Positions 53,305-64,000 of a stretch of DNA of 64,000 nt are shown one piece after another (position 1 is the stretch's first letter; each line of letters begins with the position of its first letter). Below the pieces are notes generated by a model. The model was not told the DNA's origin. It did not search any database and worked only from the letters and a program-made list of their open reading frames with translations. The stretch lies in assembly GCF_000383595.1 (NCBI RefSeq), contig NZ_KB911581.1, forward strand, positions 1,653,727 through 1,717,726. The letters are read 5' to 3'. The DNA is from Streptomyces bottropensis ATCC 25435 (GTDB lineage Bacteria > Actinomycetota > Actinomycetes > Streptomycetales > Streptomycetaceae). The position numbers were made by a program, and so were the translations under genes.

Positions 53305-53529
53305 GGAGTAGGGCCGGGATAAGGGCGTGTACGAACTCCTGCTATCGTCCGGTGCCAACTGCGGCATCGCGGGCGCGGGCATCTGAGCTGACGCCTGCTC
53401 AATCGCGAGGCTTGATGCCCCCCAGCCGCCCCCACATCCGTAACACCAGTCCAGTGCCGACCCGCGGCTGCGCGCCGCGCCGACACAACGAGGTTGCCGT
53501 ACCCATGCGTCACGCCGAAGGAGCCCGTG

Positions 53530-54658
<1,129 letters not shown>

Positions 54659-54698
54659 CGAGCCCTGACGAGCAAACCTTTCAACGAAAGGCACTGAT

Positions 54699-55247
54699 GT
54701 GATCGCCAACCTGGTACAGCTGGCGGCCGAGGAAGAGCAGAACCCGCTCATCCCGCCCGGCCCCGAGCTGCTCGTGGGCGCCATCGCCTTCGCCATCGTG
54801 TTCTTCTTCTTCTGGAAGAAGCTCCTCCCGAACATCAACAAGGTTCTGGAAGAGCGTCGCGCGGCGATCGAAGGCGGTATCGAAGAGGCCGACGCCATGA
54901 AGGTCGAGGCCCAGAGCGTGCTCGAGCAGTACAAGGCTCAGCTCGCCGAAGCCCGGCACGAGGCCGCGCGTCTGCGCCAGGAGGCGCAGGAGCAGGGCGC
55001 CACGCTCATCGCCGAGATGCGGGCCGAGGGCCAGCGGCAGCGCGAGGAGATCATCGCCGCCGGCCACTCGCAGCTGGAGGCCGACCGCAAGGCCGCCTCT
55101 TCGGCGCTGCGTCAGGACGTGGGCAAGCTCGCCACCGACCTGGCCGGCAAGCTCGTCGGCGAGTCCCTGGAGGACCACGCCCGGCAGAGCCGCGTCATCG
55201 ACCGCTTCCTCGATGATCTCGAGGAGAAGGCCGAGGCCACGCGATGA
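54699..55247 (+). CDS. atpF: ATP synthase Fo subunit b
   Basis: A 182-aa stator subunit. One membrane helix (about residues 24-44, VGAIAFAIVFFFFWKKLLP) precedes a long charged, coiled-coil-forming region (VLEERRAAIEGGIEEADAMK and onward) that reaches F1 and contacts delta. GTG at 54699 has GAAAGG at 7-nt spacing. The stop overlaps the atpH ATG as ATGA (55244-55247). Confidence 0.97.
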   Translation: MIANLVQLAAEEEQNPLIPPGPELLVGAIAFAIVFFFFWKKLLPNINKVLEERRAAIEGGIEEADAMKVEAQSVLEQYKAQLAEARHEAARLRQEAQEQGATLIAEMRAEGQRQREEIIAAGHSQLEADRKAASSALRQDVGKLATDLAGKLVGESLEDHARQSRVIDRFLDDLEEKAEATR

Positions 55248-56059
55248 ACGGAGCGAGCCGCGAGGCCCTGGCAGCCGCACGAACGCGTCTCGACGCGCTG
55301 ACGGACTCCACGTCCGTCGACGCGGCGCGGCTCGCCGACGAGCTGGCCGCCGTCACCGCTCTGCTCCACCGCGAGGTGTCCCTGCGTCGGGTCCTCACCG
55401 ACCCGGCGCAGTCCGGCGAGGCCAAGGCCGAGCTGGTGGGCCGTATCCTCGGCGGCCAGGTCGGCACGACCACCGCCGACCTGGTGTCAGGACTGGTGCG
55501 TTCCCGCTGGTCGCAGCCCCGCGACCTGGTGGACGCGCTGGAGCAGCTCGCCGACGTCGCCGACCTCACGGCCGCGCAACAGGCGGGCACGCTCGACGAC
55601 GTCGAGGACGAGCTGTTCCGGTTCGGCCGGATCGTCGCCTCGAACACCGAGCTGCGGGCCGCGCTGACCGACCGTGCCGCGGGCGCCCCGGCCAAGAGCG
55701 AGCTGCTGCGCAGCCTGTTCAGCGGCCGCGCCAAGGCCACCACCGAGCGTCTGGTGACGCGCCTCGTGGCCGCGCCGCGTGGACGTAGCCTGGAAGCGGG
55801 ACTCGACTCCCTGTCCAAGCTCGCCGCCGAGCGCCGGGACCGCATGGTCGCCACCGTCACCTCGGCGGTTCCGCTGAGCGACCCGCAGAAGCGACGCCTC
55901 GGCGCCGCCCTCGCGAAGCTCTACGGCCGAGCCATGCACCTCAACCTGGACGTGGACCCAGGCGTCCTCGGCGGGATCAGGGTCCAGGTCGGCGACGAGA
56001 TCATCAACGGCTCGATCGCGGACCGACTCGAGGACGCGGGCCGCCGCCTGGCGAGCTAG
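55244..56059 (+). CDS. atpH: ATP synthase F1 subunit delta
   Basis: A 271-aa stator protein that joins subunit b to the alpha3-beta3 head. The C-terminal signature is LYGRAMHLNLDVDPGVLGGI, then VQVGDEIINGSIADRLEDAG. It is longer than E. coli delta (177 aa) because of an actinobacterial N-terminal extension of helical repeats. It is translationally coupled to atpF and followed after 135 bp by atpA. Confidence 0.96.
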   Translation: MNGASREALAAARTRLDALTDSTSVDAARLADELAAVTALLHREVSLRRVLTDPAQSGEAKAELVGRILGGQVGTTTADLVSGLVRSRWSQPRDLVDALEQLADVADLTAAQQAGTLDDVEDELFRFGRIVASNTELRAALTDRAAGAPAKSELLRSLFSGRAKATTERLVTRLVAAPRGRSLEAGLDSLSKLAAERRDRMVATVTSAVPLSDPQKRRLGAALAKLYGRAMHLNLDVDPGVLGGIRVQVGDEIINGSIADRLEDAGRRLAS

Positions 56060-56194
56060 CACCAAACTTCATAGCAGTACGTACGTATGTCTGCGGCCCG
56101 GTTGGGCCGTGCAGAGGATTCACCTCTTTCAGGGGGGAGTCCCCATCCCCCCAAAGTGAAACTTCGGGCCCAACAAGGAGAGCAGGGAACCCAG

Positions 56195-57790
56195 ATGGCG
56201 GAGCTCACGATCCGGCCGGAGGAGATCCGGGACGCGCTGGAGAACTTCGTCCAGTCGTACAAGCCGGACGCGGCCTCGCGCGAGGAGGTCGGTACGGTCA
56301 CCCTTGCCGGCGACGGCATCGCGAAGGTCGAGGGTCTTCCCTCGGCCATGGCCAACGAACTGCTGAAGTTCGAGGACGGCACCCTCGGCCTCGCGCTCAA
56401 CCTGGAAGAGCGCGAGATCGGCGCCATCGTCCTCGGTGAGTTCAGCGGCATCGAGGAGGGCCAGCCGGTCACCCGTACCGGCGAGGTCCTGTCGGTCGCC
56501 GTGGGCGAGGGCTACCTCGGCCGCGTCGTCGACCCGCTCGGCAACCCGATCGACGGCCTCGGCGAGATCGAGACGTCCGGCCGCCGTGCCCTGGAGCTGC
56601 AGGCTCCCGGTGTCATGGCCCGTAAGTCGGTGCACGAGCCGATGGAGACCGGCTACAAGGCCGTCGACGCCATGACCCCGGTCGGCCGCGGCCAGCGTCA
56701 GCTGATCATCGGTGACCGCCAGACCGGCAAGACCGCCCTGGCCGTCGACACGATCATCAACCAGCGCGACAACTGGCGCTCCGGTGACGTGAACAAGCAG
56801 GTCCGCTGCGTCTACGTCGCCATCGGCCAGAAGGGCTCGACCATCGCCTCCGTGCGTGGCGCCCTCGAAGAGGCCGGCGCGCTGGAGTACACGACCATCG
56901 TCGCCGCCCCGGCGTCCGACCCGGCCGGCTTCAAGTACCTGGCGCCGTACACCGGTTCGGCCATCGGTCAGCAGTGGATGTACGAGGGCAAGCACGTCCT
57001 CATCATCTTCGACGACCTCTCGAAGCAGGCCGACGCCTACCGCGCCGTGTCGCTGCTGCTGCGCCGCCCGCCGGGCCGTGAGGCCTACCCGGGTGACGTC
57101 TTCTACCTGCACTCCCGCCTGCTGGAGCGCTGCGCGAAGCTCTCCGACGAGCTGGGTGCCGGCTCGATGACCGGTCTGCCGATCGTCGAGACGAAGGCCA
57201 ACGACGTCTCGGCGTTCATCCCGACCAACGTCATCTCCATCACCGACGGCCAGTGCTTCCTGGAGTCGGACCTCTTCAACGCCGGTCAGCGCCCCGCGCT
57301 GAACGTCGGTATCTCCGTCTCCCGAGTCGGTGGTTCCGCGCAGCACAAGGCGATGAAGCAGGTCTCCGGCCGTCTGCGCCTCGACCTCGCCCAGTACCGT
57401 GAGCTGGAGGCGTTCGCCGCCTTCGGTTCCGACCTGGACGCCGCGTCGAAGTCGCAGCTGGAGCGCGGTCAGCGTCTGGTCGAGCTGCTCAAGCAGCCGC
57501 AGTACCAGCCGATGCCGACCGAGGACCAGGTCGTCTCCGTGTGGGCCGGTACCACCGGCAAGATGGACGACGTTCCGGTCGCCGACGTGCGCCGCTTCGA
57601 GAAGGAGCTGCTGGAGTACCTGCACCGCAAGGAGCAGGGCCTCATGACCTCCATCAAGGAGGGCGGCAAGATGTCGGACGACACCCTCACCGCTGTCGCC
57701 GACGCGATCGCCGAGTTCAAGAAGCAGTTCGAGACCTCGGACGGCAAGCTGCTCGGCGAGGACGCCCCGGCCGTCAACGTCTCCAAGTGA
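56195..57790 (+). CDS. atpA: ATP synthase F1 subunit alpha
   Basis: A 531-aa regulatory nucleotide-binding subunit. Walker A is [13 protein letters not shown] near residue 172, and Walker B is [17 protein letters not shown]. The signature [17 protein letters not shown]-type text appears as [14 protein letters not shown], with the arginine finger in its Ser-x-Ser-Arg. ATG at 56195 ([16 protein letters not shown]) has AAGGAGAG a little upstream. atpG follows after 21 bp. Confidence 0.97.
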   Translation: MAELTIRPEEIRDALENFVQSYKPDAASREEVGTVTLAGDGIAKVEGLPSAMANELLKFEDGTLGLALNLEEREIGAIVLGEFSGIEEGQPVTRTGEVLSVAVGEGYLGRVVDPLGNPIDGLGEIETSGRRALELQAPGVMARKSVHEPMETGYKAVDAMTPVGRGQRQLIIGDRQTGKTALAVDTIINQRDNWRSGDVNKQVRCVYVAIGQKGSTIASVRGALEEAGALEYTTIVAAPASDPAGFKYLAPYTGSAIGQQWMYEGKHVLIIFDDLSKQADAYRAVSLLLRRPPGREAYPGDVFYLHSRLLERCAKLSDELGAGSMTGLPIVETKANDVSAFIPTNVISITDGQCFLESDLFNAGQRPALNVGISVSRVGGSAQHKAMKQVSGRLRLDLAQYRELEAFAAFGSDLDAASKSQLERGQRLVELLKQPQYQPMPTEDQVVSVWAGTTGKMDDVPVADVRRFEKELLEYLHRKEQGLMTSIKEGGKMSDDTLTAVADAIAEFKKQFETSDGKLLGEDAPAVNVSK

Positions 57791-57811
57791 CGTAAGGAAG
57801 GGACCTGACTC

Positions 57812-60165
<2,354 letters not shown>

Positions 60166-60296
60166 CGCCCGGCGACTCGTGAACAGTGGGGGGCGAGGCC
60201 ACACCTCATGGGGTGCGTCCCGCCCCCCTCTGTACTCCCTCTAGAATTGAACCCAACACCCGGCCAAGGCGCCGGGTGGTGACCCGAGGAGCCATC

Positions 60297-60671
60297 TTGG
60301 CTGCTGAGCTGCACGTCGCGCTGGTCGCGGCCGACCGAGAGGTCTGGTCGGGCCAGGCCACCCTGGTCGTCGCCCGTACCACGTCCGGCGACATCGGCGT
60401 CATGCCCGGTCACCAGCCGCTGCTCGGTGTGCTGGAGTCGGGCCCGGTGACCATCCGTACGAGTGAGGGCGGCACCGTCGTCGTCGCCGTGCACGGCGGT
60501 TTCATCTCGTTCGCGGACAACAAGCTGTCCCTGCTGGCCGAGGTCGCCGAGCTGGCCGACGAGATCGACGTCCAGAGCGCGGAGCGGGAGCTGGAGCGCG
60601 CGAAGGCGGCGGGCGACGCCGCCGCCGAGCGCCGCGCGGATGTACGACTGCGTACGGCGGCGGCGCGCTGA
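60297..60671 (+). CDS. atpC: ATP synthase F1 subunit epsilon
   Basis: A 124-aa rotor subunit that can inhibit ATP hydrolysis. The beta-sandwich (LHVALVAADREVWSGQATLV, GDIGVMPGHQPLLGVLESGP) is followed by a short helical hairpin (SAERELERAKAAGDAAAERR). TTG at 60297 has GAGGAG at good spacing; it is the only start that fits the family. A strong hairpin follows, ending the operon. Confidence 0.96.
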   Translation: MAAELHVALVAADREVWSGQATLVVARTTSGDIGVMPGHQPLLGVLESGPVTIRTSEGGTVVVAVHGGFISFADNKLSLLAEVAELADEIDVQSAERELERAKAAGDAAAERRADVRLRTAAAR

Positions 60672-60695
60672 GCCCGCACGTCGTGTGATGCTGTA

Positions 60696-60749
60696 CCTCA
60701 GCCGCGGCTGGGTCTGGATGTCTTCATCCTGATCCGGCCGCGGCTGAGG
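60696..60749 (+). terminator. terminator of the atp operon
   Basis: CCTCAGCCGCGGC and GCCGCGGCTGAGG form a perfect 13-bp stem with a 28-nt loop, about 25 bp after the atpC stop. Confidence 0.82.
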
Positions 60750-60814
60750 CGAATGTGGGTGTTTTTTACGTTCCATTACCTAGCAGTGGCATTACCTAGG
60801 AGACGAGGAGGTCG

Positions 60815-61273
60815 GTGTCGATGGTCCTCGCTCTGACTGTGTGCGGGTCGGTGATCGCGCTCGTGGTGGTGGGGCTCTTCGTCTTCGGACTGCGCCGGCG
60901 CCTCATCCAGCGCTCCGGCGGCACCTTCGACTGCAGCCTGCGGTGGAACGCACCCGAGAAACCCGGGGACGACAAGAACGGCAAGGGCTGGGGCTACGGG
61001 GTCGCCCGCTACAACGGCGACCGCATCGAGTGGTACCGCGTCTTCTCGTACTCCATCCGCCCCCGCCGCGTCCTGGAGCGTTCCTCGATCGAGGTGGCCG
61101 GGCGCCGCACCCCCGAGGGCGAGGAGGAGCTGGCGCTCCTCTCCGACGCCGTGATCCTCGCGTGTCTGCACCGCGGGACCCGGCTGGAACTGGCGATGAG
61201 CGACGACGCGCTGACCGGGTTCCTCGCATGGCTGGAGGCAGCCCCGCCCGGACAGCGAGTGAACGTGGCGTAG
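60815..61273 (+). CDS. DUF2550 membrane protein
   Basis: A 152-aa protein. One membrane helix at the N-terminus (LALTVCGSVIALVVVGLFVF) is followed by a basic RRRLIQR and a conserved domain with GTFDCSLRW, GWGYGVARYNGDRIEWYRVF and LELAMSDDALTGFLAWLEAA. This is the DUF2550 pattern, found directly after the ATP synthase operon across actinobacteria; function is unknown. GTG at 60815 or ATG at 60821 may be the start; GGAGACGAGGAGG lies upstream. It converges on the chitinase gene. Confidence 0.9.
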   Translation: MSMVLALTVCGSVIALVVVGLFVFGLRRRLIQRSGGTFDCSLRWNAPEKPGDDKNGKGWGYGVARYNGDRIEWYRVFSYSIRPRRVLERSSIEVAGRRTPEGEEELALLSDAVILACLHRGTRLELAMSDDALTGFLAWLEAAPPGQRVNVA

Positions 61274-61295
61274 CCACATCCACTCGCTGGGGGGG

Positions 61296-61322
61296 GCTCC
61301 CCGGACGAGGGTCCGGGGGAGC
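61296..61322. terminator. bidirectional terminator
   Basis: GCTCCCCGGAC and GTCCGGGGGAGC pair around GAGG between two convergent genes (DUF2550 and chitinase). Confidence 0.75.
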
Positions 61323-61349
61323 GTCAACGCAGCGTGATCCTTCAGTCGG

Positions 61350-63170
<1,821 letters not shown>

Positions 63171-63240
63171 GTGCGCCTCCTTGTGGGGTGTCTTGAGCAC
63201 GAGGCTCTTGAGCATGAGCATGACGTGGCGCAGTGTGGCG

Positions 63241-63283
63241 AGAATAGAAAGGTCTGGACCATAGGTCAATGGGTCTGGACCAG
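63241..63283 (-). promoter_or_regulatory. chitinase promoter with paired direct repeats
   Basis: On the minus strand the -35 box TTGACC (63269-63264) and -10 box TATTCT (63246-63241) are 17 bp apart. TGGTCCAGACC occurs twice, at 63283-63271 upstream of the -35 box and at 63262-63250 between the boxes. These repeats are the known control elements of Streptomyces chitinase genes and resemble DasR sites (core TGGTCTAGACCA), so regulation by N-acetylglucosamine/chitin is expected. Confidence 0.9.
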
Positions 63284-63311
63284 TGCGCTCATGCGGGACA
63301 CCCCGGTGAGG

Positions 63312-63953
63312 TCAGACCCCCAATTCCTGCGCCAGCACCGCCGCCTGCACCCGGCTGCGCAGATCGAGCTTCCCCAGCAGACGGCTGACGTGCGTCTTCA
63401 CCGTCGCCTCGGCCATGTCCAGCCGCCCGGCGATCTCCGCGTTCGACAGCCCTTCACCCAGGCAGGACAGGACCTCCCGCTCGCGCCGGGTGAGCGAGTC
63501 CAGGACGGACGGATCGACGGCGGGCTCGCGTACGGGCCTGGCGGCGAACTCGGCGATCAGCCGCCGGGTGACGGCCGGGGCGATCAGACCCTCGCCGCGC
63601 CCCACCGCCCGTACCGCCTCGATGAGGTCCCTCGCCTCCGTGTTCTTCAGCAGGAAGCCGGCGGCACCGGCCCGCAGCGCCCCGAAGACGTACTCGTCGA
63701 GGTCGAACGTGGTGAGCACCAGCACATCGGCCAGACCCTCGGCGACGACCTGCCGGGTCGCGGACACCCCGTCGAGCCTCGGCATCTGCACGTCCATCAG
63801 CACCAGGTCGGGCCGCAGCTCCCGGGCGAGCGCCACCGCCCGCTCGCCGTCCGCCGCCTCACCGACCACCTCGATGTCCGGCGCGCTGCGCAGGATGAGG
63901 ACCAGTCCGGCCCGTACGGCGGACTGGTCCTCGGCGACGAGCACACGGATCAC
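63312..63953 (-). CDS. NarL/LuxR-family response regulator (ChiR-like)
   Basis: A 213-aa two-component regulator. The receiver has VLVAEDQSAVRAG, the phosphoacceptor Asp in LVLMDVQMPRLDG, and the Lys position in GAAGFLLKNTEA. The C-terminal LuxR helix-turn-helix is LTRREREVLSCLGEGLSNAE and onward. GTG at 63953 overlaps the stop of the upstream kinase as GTGA. The location immediately upstream of a chitinase gene matches the chiS/chiR systems described in Streptomyces, which activate chitinase expression. The role is inferred from this position. Confidence 0.9.
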   Translation of the reverse strand: MIRVLVAEDQSAVRAGLVLILRSAPDIEVVGEAADGERAVALARELRPDLVLMDVQMPRLDGVSATRQVVAEGLADVLVLTTFDLDEYVFGALRAGAAGFLLKNTEARDLIEAVRAVGRGEGLIAPAVTRRLIAEFAARPVREPAVDPSVLDSLTRREREVLSCLGEGLSNAEIAGRLDMAEATVKTHVSRLLGKLDLRSRVQAAVLAQELGV

Positions 63954-64000
63954 GCGGGTTCTCCTTCGATGACGGGGAGGGCGGCACGGACGCTCCAGAC
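63950..64000 (-). CDS. sensor histidine kinase, last 16 codons
   Basis: Only the C-terminal end is inside the window: VWSVRAALPVIEGEPA and TGA at 63950-63952. The text is like the end of a HATPase domain of NarX/DesK-type kinases. It overlaps the response-regulator start, so it is its cognate kinase. Confidence 0.7.
   Translation of the reverse strand, partial: VWSVRAALPVIEGEPA

Overview
The window is high-G+C actinobacterial DNA and almost certainly from a Streptomyces chromosome. The evidence is the strong G/C third-position bias, frequent GTG/TTG starts, 4-bp start/stop overlaps, and a gene order (hom-thrC-thrB-rho ... rpmE-prfA-prmC ... atpIBEFHAGDC ... chitinase) that I recognise from Streptomyces core chromosomes. 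No database could be consulted; all family assignments are by eye.

Region 1 (1-12.8 kb) is core or near-core. It holds a lipoprotein/sensor-kinase pair, a small Cys-based phosphatase, a NERD-like protein, a minimal non-homologous end-joining set (LigD polymerase domain and Ku) flanking a UvrA-like ABC protein, a YbhN-type membrane protein, and a 993-aa GAF/SpoIIE-phosphatase/HATPase signalling protein. From 12.8 to 14.7 kb there are transposon relics and a secreted beta-helix protein.

Region 2 (about 14.94-32.14 kb) is a 17.15-kb integrated element. It is bounded by a direct repeat of the 3' half of tRNA-Arg(CCG) plus the terminator behind it (perfect 50-bp core; 114/116 over the longer match). 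The intact tRNA lies at the right end, next to tyrosine integrase, excisionase and the C-terminal part of a RepSA-type initiator, so the backbone is an actinomycete integrative and conjugative element (AICE). It looks crippled: the N-terminus of Rep is missing at an insertion-sequence boundary, no TraB/FtsK gene is present, and three insertion sequences fill the middle. What remains is cargo. One module is a trypco2 protein with a trypsin-STAND-TPR protein, a predicted conflict/immunity type. A set of small accessory proteins follows. The most interesting cargo is a low-G+C four-gene operon (21035-23477): a small ORF translationally coupled to a membrane-anchored PLD-like protein, an unrecognised 272-aa protein, and a MOSC domain fused to an alkyltransferase-like (ATL) domain. 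Three TTA codons make its translation probably dependent on bldA. This operon is my candidate for an undescribed system.

Region 3 (32.3-64 kb) is core chromosome: an orphan receiver; an ArgS-like protein without a catalytic domain; lysA; the threonine genes hom-thrC-thrB; rho; a secreted trypsin with FG-GAP-like repeats; an LCP wall-polymer ligase; rpmE behind a near-perfect SigR promoter; prfA-prmC-tsaC; a low-molecular-weight phosphatase homologue with Ser at the nucleophile position; a serine hydroxymethyltransferase-like gene; a WecA-type transferase; the complete ATP synthase operon behind a Rex-like operator; a DUF2550 protein; and a chitinase with the classic direct-repeat operator, followed by a two-component pair cut by the window edge.
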